29,242 bases of DNA from JBHHXG01 sp046756985 (lineage in GTDB: Bacteria > Pseudomonadota > Zetaproteobacteria > Mariprofundales > Mariprofundaceae). Shown here one piece after another: positions 1-7,961 of this stretch. Numbering within the stretch: position 1 is the stretch's first letter; every line of letters begins with the position of its first letter. The notes below the pieces were generated by a model, which worked only from the letters and a program-made list of their open reading frames with translations, was not told the origin of the DNA and ran no database searches. The DNA lies in the NCBI GenBank assembly GCA_046756985.1, contig JBHHXG010000016.1:1-29242 (forward strand), given 5' to 3'. Both the position numbers and the translations under genes were made by a program.

Positions 1-223
1 CGCTGGCATCTTCTCCCTGGGCCTTCTTCTGACCAATCAGTTTGGAGGCACGATTGCGCTCGGCCAGCAAGACTTCCAGTTCGGTTTTCAGCTCACGCTG
101 ACGCAGGTCGAGCCCACGCGCCCGATCCCAAGCGCTTCCCGGAGCGACAATATCAACGCCGCGACGGGCCAGCGCCGCGCCCATCGTATCAAACGACTGG
201 CGAAACTCCTTGCGGTCGATCAT
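1..223 (-). CDS. serS: Seryl-tRNA synthetase, N-terminal part (cut by window start)
   Basis: The first 74 codons of a gene that continues beyond base 1. The product begins MIDRKEFRQSFDTM and then runs into a highly charged helical stretch with the pattern LRQRELKTELEVLLAERN followed by SKLIGQKKAQGED. This is the typical N-terminal tRNA-binding coiled coil of class II seryl-tRNA synthetase, which charges tRNA-Ser with serine in the cytoplasm. The catalytic domain lies outside the window. The ATG overlaps the gyrA stop as ATGA, so translation is probably coupled to gyrA. The assignment rests on the coiled-coil motif only, but that motif is characteristic. Confidence 0.85.
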   Translation of the reverse strand, partial: MIDRKEFRQSFDTMGAALARRGVDIVAPGSAWDRARGLDLRQRELKTELEVLLAERNRASKLIGQKKAQGEDAS

Positions 224-2724
224 TCGGCAGATCCGGCCTCATCAGATTCAGTCCTGTCACTCTCTATGTCGCTGGCACCGGCCTCTTCATCGGCCTGTTT
301 CTCGGCCACACGCACAGCGCCGATAACAATTTCATTATCGGCACAGTCAATCAGCTTCACGCCCTGCGTATTCCGGCCGATCACCGACACGCCATTCATG
401 CGGATACGAACCAGACGACCGGTATCGGTCATCATCATCACCTGATCATCATCCAGTACCACTAGCGCCGCAATCATAGCGCCGTTACGACCGCCGGTCT
501 TCAGCGTGAACACACCCTGCCCGCCACGCTTCTGAACATTGTATTCGGCTACCGATGTGCGCTTGCCAAAGCCATTCTCGGACACCGCCAGTAATGAAGC
601 GCGGTCGCTGACCAGCGTCATGGCAATTACCACATCGCCTTTGGGCATGCGCATGCCGGTCACGCCCCGCGTGCTCCGACCCATCGGACGCGCATCGGTT
701 TCGGCAAAACGGATTGCCTTGCCTCCACTGGAAGAAAGCATGATGTCCTGCTCACCGTTGGAAACCACCACGGCAATCAAATCGTCATCGTCATCAATCT
801 TGATGGCGATAATGCCATTGGCACGAATGTTTTGGTACTCGGACAGGCGCGTTTTCTTGATCATGCCATTCTTCGTCGCCATAACGATGTAGTGCTGGTC
901 ATCAAATTCACGAATGGCCAGTGTGGCTGAAATTTTCTCGCCCTTTTCCACCGGCAACAGGTTGACCAGCGCCTTGCCGCGCGCCGCCCTGCCTGCCTGC
1001 GGCACTTCATAAACCTTCTTGCGGAACACACGGCCACGGTCGGAGAAGAACAGCAGATAATCGTGTGTGGAAGCAACCATCAGCTGGGTGACAAAATCCT
1101 CTTCCTTTGTTGTCATGGCCGTCTTGCCCTTACCGCCCCGCCTCTGTGCACGGTACAGCGAAACAGGGTTACGCTTGATGTATCCCTCATTGGAAATCGT
1201 GACGACCATGTCCTCTTCAGTAATCAGGTCTTCAACCGACAGCTCCGCTGTTTCGTCCATGATTTCGGTTTGCCGCGGGTCAGCGTACTGATCACGAACC
1301 GTCTCCAGTTCCTCAACAATAACCTGCATCAGCAGTTTATCGTCAGCCAGAACGGCTTTCAAACGGGAGATCAGAGCCTGCACTTCTTCATGTTCAGCTT
1401 TAATCTTATCGCGCTCCAGCCCGGTTAGGCGGTGCAGGCGCATATCGAGAATGGCCTGCGCCTGCTTATCGGAAAGTGCAAACTTGTCCATCAGGCCTGT
1501 CTTGGCCTCAGCTGCATTCTGGCTGGCGCGAATCAGCTTGATGACTGCATCAATGTTGTCCAGCGCAATCAACAGGCCTTCGAGGATATGAATCCGCGCT
1601 TCTGCCTTGGCCAGGTCAAACAGGCAACGGCGCGTCACCACCTGACGACGATGATCAATGAAATGCAGCAGCAGTTCGCGGACGCCGCACAATTTCGGCT
1701 GGCCATCCACCAGAGCCAGTAAATTGCAACCAAAATTACATTGCAGCTGCGTATGTTTGTAGAGGTTATTCAGCACCACTTCCGGTATTTCATCTCTTTT
1801 CAGTTCGATGGCGATACGCATGCCATCGCGGTCGGATTCATCGCGCAGGTCGGATATGCCCTCAAGTCTTTTATCGCGTACAAGTGAGGCAATATTCTCG
1901 ATCAAATTGGCCTTGTTAACCTGATACGGCAGCTCGGTAATGACGAGTGCTTCGCGCTTTGTTCTGGGATGAATCTCAACAATGGCCTTGGCTCGCATCG
2001 TTACTGAACCGCGGCCCTCAAGAAAGGCAGAACGGATGCCCTTCCTTCCATAGATAAAGCCGCCGGTCGGAAAGTCCGGCCCGGGCATAATCGTCATTAA
2101 CGCTTCATCATCAATTTCAGGCTGCTGGATCAAGGCGATGGCGGCATTGATAGCCTCGCCGAGGTTATGTGGCGGAATATTGGTGGCCATACCCACAGCA
2201 ATACCTGTTGAACCGTTAACAAGCAGGTTCGGGAACTTTGCCGGCAGGACCTTGGGCTCGTTCAGCGAATCATCATAATTCGGCGCAAAATCAACCGTAT
2301 CCTTATCAATATCGGCAAGCAGTTCGGCAGAAAGCCGGCTCATCCGTGCTTCGGTATAGCGCATGGCAGCAGGCGAATCACCATCAACCGAACCAAAGTT
2401 ACCCTGGCCGTCCACCAGTACATGCCGCATACTCCACGGCTGCGCCATGCGCACAAGCGCGTCATATACGGCCGTATCGCCATGCGGGTGGTATTTACCG
2501 ATCACATCACCAACGACACGGGCTGATTTTTTGTATGGCTTGTCGTAGGTAGAACCCAGATCCTGCATGGCATACAGAATTCTCCGATGTACAGGCTTCA
2601 ATCCGTCGCGGGCATCCGGCAGTGCTCTACCTACAATCACGCTCATGGCATAATCGAGATAGGAGCGTTTCATCTCCTCTTCGATCAGCACAGGAACGGC
2701 TGGATTCAGTGTCTCTTCCACCAT
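220..2724 (-). CDS. gyrA: DNA gyrase subunit A
   Basis: 834 residues. The breakage-reunion subunit of DNA gyrase, which with GyrB introduces negative supercoils using ATP. The N-terminal domain has the quinolone region HPHGDTAVYD (about residues 79-88) and the catalytic tyrosine Y123 in AAMRYTE. The C-terminal beta-pinwheel carries the GyrA box QRRGGKG, which separates it from topoisomerase IV ParC. The tail is acidic (many D and E), as is usual in GyrA. Residue 84 is Thr where E. coli has Ser83; Thr is natural there in some species. The ATG at 2724 gives the expected MVEETLNP start and lies 40 bases after tRNA-Arg. Its stop overlaps the serS start. Confidence 0.98.
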   Translation of the reverse strand: MVEETLNPAVPVLIEEEMKRSYLDYAMSVIVGRALPDARDGLKPVHRRILYAMQDLGSTYDKPYKKSARVVGDVIGKYHPHGDTAVYDALVRMAQPWSMRHVLVDGQGNFGSVDGDSPAAMRYTEARMSRLSAELLADIDKDTVDFAPNYDDSLNEPKVLPAKFPNLLVNGSTGIAVGMATNIPPHNLGEAINAAIALIQQPEIDDEALMTIMPGPDFPTGGFIYGRKGIRSAFLEGRGSVTMRAKAIVEIHPRTKREALVITELPYQVNKANLIENIASLVRDKRLEGISDLRDESDRDGMRIAIELKRDEIPEVVLNNLYKHTQLQCNFGCNLLALVDGQPKLCGVRELLLHFIDHRRQVVTRRCLFDLAKAEARIHILEGLLIALDNIDAVIKLIRASQNAAEAKTGLMDKFALSDKQAQAILDMRLHRLTGLERDKIKAEHEEVQALISRLKAVLADDKLLMQVIVEELETVRDQYADPRQTEIMDETAELSVEDLITEEDMVVTISNEGYIKRNPVSLYRAQRRGGKGKTAMTTKEEDFVTQLMVASTHDYLLFFSDRGRVFRKKVYEVPQAGRAARGKALVNLLPVEKGEKISATLAIREFDDQHYIVMATKNGMIKKTRLSEYQNIRANGIIAIKIDDDDDLIAVVVSNGEQDIMLSSSGGKAIRFAETDARPMGRSTRGVTGMRMPKGDVVIAMTLVSDRASLLAVSENGFGKRTSVAEYNVQKRGGQGVFTLKTGGRNGAMIAALVVLDDDQVMMMTDTGRLVRIRMNGVSVIGRNTQGVKLIDCADNEIVIGAVRVAEKQADEEAGASDIESDRTESDEAGSAE

Positions 2725-2764
2725 GTCAAACTAGCCCCCAAATATCGATAAAACATTCATGCAA

Positions 2765-2841
2765 TGGTGCCCTCGGCAGGATTCGAACCTGCGGCCTGCC
2801 GCTTAGGAGGCGGCCGCTCTATCCAGCTGAGCTACGAGGGC
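2765..2841 (-). tRNA. tRNA-Arg (anticodon CCT), CCA encoded
   Basis: A full cloverleaf folds on the minus strand. The acceptor stem is GCCCTCG with CGAGGGC, the D arm is GCTC/GAGC, and the anticodon stem is GCCGC/GCGGC around loop CTCCTAA, giving anticodon CCT (decodes AGG). The T arm is GCAGG-TTCGAAT-CCTGC, then discriminator A and an encoded CCA. The gene lies 56 bases after apt and 40 bases before gyrA, so it may be processed from a longer transcript. Confidence 0.97.
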
Positions 2842-2855
2842 GAAAACGCGCCGGA

Positions 2856-2861
2856 ATCATA
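2856..2861 (-). promoter_or_regulatory. Possible -10 element for tRNA-Arg
   Basis: On the minus strand TATGAT lies 14 bases upstream of the tRNA 5' end and is followed by a GC-rich discriminator (TCCGGCGCG), a feature of stringently controlled stable-RNA promoters. No good -35 hexamer stands 16-18 bases upstream, so this is only a candidate. Confidence 0.3.
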
Positions 2862-2897
2862 GCGATATCCACCCCAAGCTGCACCTATTAGCGTATG

Positions 2898-3428
2898 TCA
2901 GGCATAACTGATGAGGCTGTGTGCTGGCACACCCTGCAACTGGCTTCGTCCCTTGAGAAATTCGAGCTCAACAACAAACAGGCAGGCGACAACTTCCGCG
3001 CCAAGCTGATGCACCAGTTTTACCGTAGCAGCAGCTGTGCCCCCCGTCGCCAACAGGTCATCCACGATGATAACGCGATGGCCGGGGGTAAGCGAATCAC
3101 GATGAATCTCCAGCCGATCCATGCCATATTCCAGCTCATACTCGATTGCATGCACATCTGCCGGCAGCTTGCCGGGCTTACGCACAGTAATCAGGCCTAT
3201 GCCCAGCTGCTGTGCGAGCGCGGCGCCAAATATAAATCCTCTGGATTCAATGCCAACCACTGCATCAACATCCTGATCAAGCAAACATGCCAGCTGTGAA
3301 ACAGATGTTGAAAAAGCAGCACCATCCGCCAGTAATGGAGTGATATCTTTGAATACAATGCCGGGTTTCGGAAAATCCGGGATATCGCGGATGTAATCCC
3401 GTAAATTGACTGCAACAACTGACGTCAT
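2898..3428 (-). CDS. apt: Adenine phosphoribosyltransferase
   Basis: 176 residues, the usual length. It converts adenine and PRPP to AMP and pyrophosphate in purine salvage. The start MTSVVAVNLRDYIRDIPDFP and the following KPGIVFKDITPLL are typical of Apt. The PRPP-binding motif VIIVDDLLATGGTA lies at about 119-132, and ESRGFIFG at about 61-68 is the purine-side motif. The ATG overlaps the stop of the upstream rpoS-like gene (ATGA), so translation is probably coupled. An apt gene directly behind rpoS is not the E. coli arrangement. Confidence 0.97.
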   Translation of the reverse strand: MTSVVAVNLRDYIRDIPDFPKPGIVFKDITPLLADGAAFSTSVSQLACLLDQDVDAVVGIESRGFIFGAALAQQLGIGLITVRKPGKLPADVHAIEYELEYGMDRLEIHRDSLTPGHRVIIVDDLLATGGTAAATVKLVHQLGAEVVACLFVVELEFLKGRSQLQGVPAHSLISYA

Positions 3429-4270
3429 AACACCTCTTCCAGATTCACATGTTCAGATTCAATGAGCATACGCAGCTTTTGCAGGGCGGCAACCTGAATC
3501 TGACGGATTCGTTCGCGTGTCACGCCCATATGCTTGCCAATCGCCTCCAGAGTCCACGGATCATCAGTCATATCCATACCATAGCGCAATCGCACAATCT
3601 CCCGCTCCTTGTCCGTAAGCTTTTCCATCCATGCACTGATCATGGCATCGCGGATGCTGGTATCAAGGTGGTCATCGGGGAGTTCCGCCCGTTCATCCTC
3701 GGTAATATCGTATAACGTGAAGTCGCCATCTTCATGCAAAAGCTGATCCGCACTCTCCGTATGTACTGTTACCCCCATCAGCGTCTGCACACGTTCCGGC
3801 GTTTTCCCCATCTGTGCGGCAATTTCATCTTCCGTCGGCTCACGGCCCAGCGCCGCACGGAGTTCATTGGCCATGCGTAACATGGCGTTGAACTCCTTGC
3901 CAATATGCACGGGAAGGCGAATGGTCCGGGACTGGTTCATAATGGCCCGTTCAACCGCCTGTCTGATCCACCATGTGGCATAGGTCGAAAAACGGCAGCC
4001 ATGCACCTCGTCAAATTTCTCAACGGCACGCATTAGGCCAATATTACCTTCTTCGATCAGATCCGAAAGCGGTAGTCCGCGATTGAGATAGCGGCGCGCA
4101 ATTTTGACGACCAACCGAAGATTGGCATTAATCATATGCTTGCGCGCCTCATCGCTGCCTTTGGCTATTTGGCGCGAAAGCTCAACCTCCTCTCCTGCCG
4201 TTAACAGGTCATAGCGTGAGATATCACGCATGTACAATGTCATTGGATCCAGACTGCTGCGCTTGGCCAT
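3425..4270 (-). CDS. rpoS: RpoS-like RNA polymerase sigma factor
   Basis: 281 residues. A sigma-70 family factor that directs RNA polymerase to promoters. Region 1.2 is at about 8-38. Region 2 (about 46-120) contains NLRLVVKIARRY, DLIEEGNIGLMRAVEKF and FSTYATWWIRQAVERAIM. Region 4 has the helix-turn-helix TLEAIGKHMGVTRERIRQIQ (about 240-259). The ending NLEEVL resembles E. coli RpoS (NIEALF). It is shorter than E. coli RpoS (330 residues) and has almost nothing before region 1.2. Position behind pcm, yqaA and nlpD supports RpoS, the stationary-phase or general-stress sigma, over RpoD or RpoH. GTGAGGG stands just upstream of the ATG. Promoters may also lie in nlpD, as in E. coli. Confidence 0.92.
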   Translation of the reverse strand: MAKRSSLDPMTLYMRDISRYDLLTAGEEVELSRQIAKGSDEARKHMINANLRLVVKIARRYLNRGLPLSDLIEEGNIGLMRAVEKFDEVHGCRFSTYATWWIRQAVERAIMNQSRTIRLPVHIGKEFNAMLRMANELRAALGREPTEDEIAAQMGKTPERVQTLMGVTVHTESADQLLHEDGDFTLYDITEDERAELPDDHLDTSIRDAMISAWMEKLTDKEREIVRLRYGMDMTDDPWTLEAIGKHMGVTRERIRQIQVAALQKLRMLIESEHVNLEEVL

Positions 4271-4357
4271 TTATTCCCTCACCCTAGACAGGGCCCCCTA
4301 ATCGATTTTGAAGCATATACAAACCACGTCTGACACGCCAATCCTGCATCGGAATTC

Positions 4358-5095
4358 TTAGTGCTTCGGCAGGTAGGCAAGTGGATCAACAGGGGTTGAA
4401 CCGCGCCGGACCTCAAAATGCAGATGCGGGCCACTGGCCCGGCCTGAACGACCAACACGGGCGATAACATCGCCAGTACGAACCTGCGCCCCCTTGCGCA
4501 CCAGATTGCGCTGATTGTGTGCATAAGCCGTGAACAGATCACGGCCATGACGTATGATGATCAGTTTTCCGTAGCCGGTCAGGCGCTGATCTGCATAAAC
4601 CACTTCACCACTGCCAGCAGCATATACCGACGTCCCTTCCCTGGCGCTGATATCAATACCGTCATGCACGCGGCTACCGCGTCTGCCAAAATGGCTTGTA
4701 ATCTTTCCCTGAACAGGCCACTTCAGCTTGACCAAACCATGTTTGTTCGCAGCTTGTGTTGTCTTCTTTTTACTTTTGCTTGTCGTTCTTGTTTTTCCGG
4801 CCCGACTATTTTTAGGTACTGGAATATAACTCGCACGAGGCGCTGTGCTTGTCAGATAAATATGCTGACCAACATAAATGGTGTAGGGATAGCGGAGGTG
4901 ATTACGCCGTGCCAGTAAATGATAATCCACGCCAAAACGCTTACCGATACTATAGAGCGTATCATCGGCGCGTACGGTGTAGGTGGCATGCTTGGCTTTG
5001 CCTCCGATGCTCCGGGCAACAGATGATATATCGGTCTTGTAGCAACCGACCAGCAACACAGGCAGGAGAAGCAGACAGAATAATCTTAACGCCAT
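4358..5095 (-). CDS. nlpD: NlpD-type LysM/M23 lipoprotein
   Basis: 245 residues from the ATG at 5095; an in-frame GTG at 5101 would add two. A hydrophobic signal ends in lipobox LVGC with Cys18 as the lipidated residue. Tyr follows Cys18, so there is no inner-membrane retention Asp. A LysM peptidoglycan-binding domain spans about 37-82, then a Ser/Lys/Thr-rich linker, then an M23 (LytM) domain from about 125. In E. coli NlpD activates the amidase AmiC and its LytM domain is catalytically dead. Here all metal ligands are present: H144 and D148 (HDGID), H193 (YAH), and H224 and H226 (GPHLHFE). It may therefore be an active endopeptidase. The start overlaps the yqaA end by 10 bases, and rpoS follows. 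Confidence 0.93.
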   Translation of the reverse strand: MALRLFCLLLLPVLLVGCYKTDISSVARSIGGKAKHATYTVRADDTLYSIGKRFGVDYHLLARRNHLRYPYTIYVGQHIYLTSTAPRASYIPVPKNSRAGKTRTTSKSKKKTTQAANKHGLVKLKWPVQGKITSHFGRRGSRVHDGIDISAREGTSVYAAGSGEVVYADQRLTGYGKLIIIRHGRDLFTAYAHNQRNLVRKGAQVRTGDVIARVGRSGRASGPHLHFEVRRGSTPVDPLAYLPKH

Positions 5096-5763
5096 AGCCA
5101 CAGAGTCAAAAAGCCGCCTGCAATCAGCAGCACCACAAGTATCGTCATCAGTTCGAAGTGGCGATCAACGAAGCTGCGCAGACGGTCCCCTCCCCATCGC
5201 AACAGGCTGCCTTCCAGATAGAAGCGGGCGCCCCGGGAGACGAGTGAAGCCAGTATAAAACCAGCAAAGGGCAGACCAAATGCGCCAGCTGCTATCGTGA
5301 TCACTTTGAAGGGGATCGGGGAAAAGCCGGCAATCAGCACAACCCATAATCCGTATTCAGCAAACAGGGCCTGCACATGCTCGAACTCTGCCATGGCACC
5401 ATAAAAGCGAAGCAGTGGTTCGGCCACGCTGGAAAACAGCATCATACCAATACCATATCCCAATGCGGCGCCAAGCACCGACCCGCTTGTTGCCAGCCCT
5501 GCCAGGCGAAGGCCAATATCCGGCCTGCCCAGTGCCAGTGCAATCAGTAACACATCAGGTGGAATCGGAAACACACTGGCTTCAATCACCGCAATGAGGA
5601 ACAGGGCTACCTGTGCCTGGGGATGGTCAGCCCAGGAAAGCGTCCAGTCATAACATCGTCTCAGCAGGGAACGACTGGAGCGCGTTTCGACCACCGTTTG
5701 TGAGTCAGTGATGATTGACTCCTTCGCGAAGCGGCACAAAACTACAGGTGTCGAAATATTCAT
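5086..5763 (-). CDS. YqaA/DedA-family inner-membrane protein
   Basis: 225 residues from the ATG at 5763. A multi-spanning membrane protein of the YqaA branch of the DedA / SNARE-associated superfamily, members of which are linked to membrane homeostasis and lipid flipping. The conserved block starts at about residue 32 (LLRRCYDWTL) and contains EASVFPIPPDVLLIALA, a glycine-rich re-entrant region, and AGFSPIPFKVITIAAGAF, a signature of the family. The start is uncertain: a GTG at 5694 would give 202 residues beginning just before the conserved block. The ATG at 5763 has GGGAA upstream but overlaps the pcm end by 59 bases. A TTG at 5823 seems too early. The exact substrate is unknown. Confidence 0.88.
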   Translation of the reverse strand: MNISTPVVLCRFAKESIITDSQTVVETRSSRSLLRRCYDWTLSWADHPQAQVALFLIAVIEASVFPIPPDVLLIALALGRPDIGLRLAGLATSGSVLGAALGYGIGMMLFSSVAEPLLRFYGAMAEFEHVQALFAEYGLWVVLIAGFSPIPFKVITIAAGAFGLPFAGFILASLVSRGARFYLEGSLLRWGGDRLRSFVDRHFELMTILVVLLIAGGFLTLWLWR

Positions 5764-6361
5764 CGCTAGTTCCCGTTGCCTGCTTGCGCCGGCGGACAAG
5801 CCTGTGCTGACCGGACTCACCAACCGGCATGATCAGCATGCCTCCTTCACGTAATTGTTGTATCCACACATCCGACGCAAATCCTCCGGCTGTGACAAGG
5901 ATGGCGTCAAAGGGGGCATATTCCTCCCAGCCGAGCAATCCATCCGCACATTTTAGCATGACATTGGCGTGGCGTGCCCGGCGAAGATTTTGCCGTGCTT
6001 TTTCATGTAGGGTCTGGATACGCTCAATGCTGTAAACACGGCGACATACCCGGGATAACACAGCTGTCTGATAGCCACAGCCCGTGCCAATTTCTAGTAC
6101 GCGCTCATGCCCCCGAAGCTCCAGCAACTCTGTCATTCGGGCGACCATATAGGGCTGGGAAATGGTCTGTCCCTCACCAATAGGCAGGGCTGAGTCCTGA
6201 TAAGCATGGCTGACCAGAGCCGAGTCTACAAAAAGGTGTCTGGGAACTGTTGACATGGCATCAAGAACCTTAAGATCATTGATACCACGCGGTATCAATT
6301 GCTCGGCAACCATGCGCTTGCGGGGACGCTCATAAGACAGGCCCACACGCAAGGAGCTCAT
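5705..6361 (-). CDS. pcm: Protein-L-isoaspartate O-methyltransferase
   Basis: 218 residues. It uses S-adenosylmethionine to methylate L-isoaspartyl residues and so start repair of aged proteins. The SAM-binding motif is VLEIGTGCGYQTAVLSRV, and the substrate-side motif GEGQTISQPYMVARM is typical of the family. The ATG at 6361 is preferred because AGGAG stands 7 bases upstream; an in-frame TTG at 6382 lacks such a site. The tRNA-Pro gene ends 33 bases upstream. Its place ahead of nlpD and rpoS matches the E. coli surE-pcm-nlpD-rpoS cluster, but surE is absent here and yqaA is inserted. Confidence 0.96.
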   Translation of the reverse strand: MSSLRVGLSYERPRKRMVAEQLIPRGINDLKVLDAMSTVPRHLFVDSALVSHAYQDSALPIGEGQTISQPYMVARMTELLELRGHERVLEIGTGCGYQTAVLSRVCRRVYSIERIQTLHEKARQNLRRARHANVMLKCADGLLGWEEYAPFDAILVTAGGFASDVWIQQLREGGMLIMPVGESGQHRLVRRRKQATGTSDEYFDTCSFVPLREGVNHH

Positions 6362-6394
6362 GCACGGCTCCTGCCATTGCAAACCGTGAATAAA

Positions 6395-6471
6395 TGGTCG
6401 GGACGAGAGGATTCGAACCTCCGACCACCAGACCCCCAGTCTGGTGCGCTACCAGGCTGCGCTACGCCCCG
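6395..6471 (-). tRNA. tRNA-Pro (anticodon GGG), CCA encoded
   Basis: The minus strand folds into a cloverleaf. The acceptor stem CGGGGCG pairs with CGTCCCG (one G-U pair), the D arm is GCGC/GCGC, and the anticodon stem is CCAGA/TCTGG around loop CTGGGGG, so the anticodon is GGG. The T arm is GGAGG-TTCGAAT-CCTCT (one wobble pair), then A and an encoded CCA. The order ihfA, MerR-like gene, tRNA-Pro is a common proteobacterial arrangement. Confidence 0.97.
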
Positions 6472-6501
6472 ATTCAAGCCGTCAGGCACATTAGTCAATT
6501 G

Positions 6502-6879
6502 CTAGTCTGTCAGCAGTTTACGTATGGATTCCAACTCTTGTCGAAGCAAGCGCAGTGTTGCCTGAGCATCATTTTGTTCGACAATCTCATTAACATCACC
6601 ATTGAGGAGACGTTTTTTTGCGCCTCGTATTGTAAAGTTTAAATCGTACAAAAGATGTTTGATCTGCAATACAGCATAGACATCACGGTGGCGGTAAAAG
6701 CGCCGGTTGCCACTCTTCTTGACGGGTTTGATATGGCGAAATTCTGTTTCCCAGTAACGCAGCACATGGGGTTCAACCCCGCACAAATCGCTAACTTCCC
6801 GTATAGAGAAAAAGAGCTTGTCGGGAAGCTCGGGGACATCAACCCCGGCATTGACGAGACTCTGGACTTGGGGATTCAT
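6502..6879 (-). CDS. MerR-family transcriptional regulator downstream of ihfA
   Basis: 125 residues. The winged helix-turn-helix of the MerR family lies at about 23-92: FSIREVSDLCGVEPHVLRYW, then a wing with GNRRFYRHRDV. A short C-terminal helix (RLLRQELESIRKLL) probably dimerises. There are no conserved cysteines for metal binding and no large effector domain. This short MerR protein is found next to ihfA in many proteobacteria; its target is not known to me. The ATG overlaps the ihfA stop (ATGA) and GAGG lies 7 bases upstream, so it is almost certainly translated with ihfA. Confidence 0.93.
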   Translation of the reverse strand: MNPQVQSLVNAGVDVPELPDKLFFSIREVSDLCGVEPHVLRYWETEFRHIKPVKKSGNRRFYRHRDVYAVLQIKHLLYDLNFTIRGAKKRLLNGDVNEIVEQNDAQATLRLLRQELESIRKLLTD

Positions 6880-7160
6880 GACTCTTCCTCAAGCAGTTTC
6901 TTTTTCAACAACTGGCTGGAACGGAAGGTGACTACACGGCGCGAGGCAATAGTGATATCACCACCGGTCTTGGGGTTGCGCCCACGACGCGCATGCTTAT
7001 TGCGCACCATGAAATGGCCAAAGCCTGAAATTTTCACATCCTCGCCATTTTCCAGCGAGTCCCGGATCACATCCAGAACCGCCTCAACGATCTGGCCGGA
7101 CTCTTTTTTCGACAGCCCGACTCGATCATGCACAATCTTAGCGATCTCTGCTTTGGTCAC
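6876..7160 (-). CDS. ihfA: Integration host factor subunit alpha
   Basis: 94 residues. The alpha subunit of IHF, the heterodimer that bends DNA sharply in recombination, replication and transcription control. The HU/IHF fold is clear: LTKAE-like start (MTKAEIAKIV), SGFGHF, GRNPKTGGDITIASRRVVTFR. Pro63 in RNPKTG is the residue that intercalates at the DNA kink. IhfA over HU or IhfB is supported by the MerR and tRNA-Pro neighbours and the sequence of the DNA arm. The start is GTG with GAGGGG just upstream. Unlike many relatives, pheST is not upstream; lolD is. Confidence 0.94.
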   Translation of the reverse strand: MTKAEIAKIVHDRVGLSKKESGQIVEAVLDVIRDSLENGEDVKISGFGHFMVRNKHARRGRNPKTGGDITIASRRVVTFRSSQLLKKKLLEEES

Positions 7161-7221
7161 ATTCCCCTCAAGCCTTTGAAAATTACGCTCTTACTGCATA
7201 AAACTAGAATTGACTTTATGA

Positions 7222-7249
7222 AGTGTAACAGAACATATTGATTCGTCAA
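7222..7249 (-). promoter_or_regulatory. Predicted sigma-70-type promoter of ihfA-merR
   Basis: Minus strand: -35 TTGACG (7249-7244), a 16-base spacer, then -10 TACACT (7227-7222) preceded by TG one base earlier (extended -10). Expected start near 7214, giving a leader of about 54 bases before the ihfA GTG. The -35 overlaps the lolD stop codon. It sits in the 85-base gap, the natural place for a new transcription unit. Confidence 0.55.
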
Positions 7250-7947
7250 AGATTTTTCAATAGCTCCTTTTCAAACAACCGGCCGCCCTGTAGACAAAGA
7301 AGCCGGTCACAGGCCTGAGCAAGAGGCCTGCTATGCGTCACCATGATGACGGCTGCCGATTCCTCCCGGCAAAGCTGTCTGAGCGTATCAAACACTTCGA
7401 TAGCCGTTGCTTCATCAAGATTCCCGGTTGGCTCATCGGCCAGGAGCAGGCGCGGCTTTGCCGCCAATGCTCTGGCTACGGCCACCCGCTGCGCTTCACC
7501 ACCTGACAACCGGGCGGGAACATGCTGCACGCGTTTACCCATATGCAGGCGTTCAAGCAGTTCCCTGCCTCGCTCGGACGCCGAGTGTGCGGGTAATCCT
7601 TTTACTAACAATGGCAACATAACATTCTCCAGCGCCGTCAATTCAGGTATCAGATGATGTGCCTGATAAACAAAGCCGATCATTTCATTACGAACCCTCG
7701 ACTGCGCTGCGGCATTTAGGCCAAATAATGCCTGTCCGTCCAGCTGTGCTTCGCCACGATCAGGCGGTTCCAGCGTTCCCACCACTTGTAATAGCGTGCT
7801 CTTGCCAGAACCGGACTCACCCACGACAGCGAGGAACTCGCCCGACTGCAATTCAAGGTTGATGCCCTGCAGAATATGAAGAAGCCCGGAGGGCCCCGCA
7901 AAAGCCTTATGAAGATCAGCAACCTTGAGCAACGTCGAAGATGACAT
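7246..7947 (-). CDS. lolD: Lipoprotein-releasing ABC transporter ATPase LolD
   Basis: 233 residues. The ATPase that powers release of lipoproteins from the inner membrane to the periplasmic carrier LolA. Walker A is GESGSGKST (43-51), Q-loop Gln is at 95, signature LSGGEAQ at 147-153, Walker B LLLADEPTGNLDE from 167, and switch His205. This belongs to the MacB/LolD/FtsE group; assignment to LolD follows from the LolC/E-type permease two genes upstream in the same operon. It starts 14 bases after the cyclic-nucleotide-binding gene. The stop codon lies inside the predicted -35 of ihfA. Confidence 0.93.
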   Translation of the reverse strand: MSSSTLLKVADLHKAFAGPSGLLHILQGINLELQSGEFLAVVGESGSGKSTLLQVVGTLEPPDRGEAQLDGQALFGLNAAAQSRVRNEMIGFVYQAHHLIPELTALENVMLPLLVKGLPAHSASERGRELLERLHMGKRVQHVPARLSGGEAQRVAVARALAAKPRLLLADEPTGNLDEATAIEVFDTLRQLCREESAAVIMVTHSRPLAQACDRLLCLQGGRLFEKELLKNL

Positions 7948-7961
7948 TTTCGCCAGCCGGA

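Noticed and set aside
6362..6394. Stem CACGG/CCGTG between tRNA-Pro and pcm that could hide the pcm ribosome site
   Set aside because: Only five Watson-Crick pairs with a loop of about 16 bases plus wobble pairs; too weak to claim a thermosensor or riboswitch.
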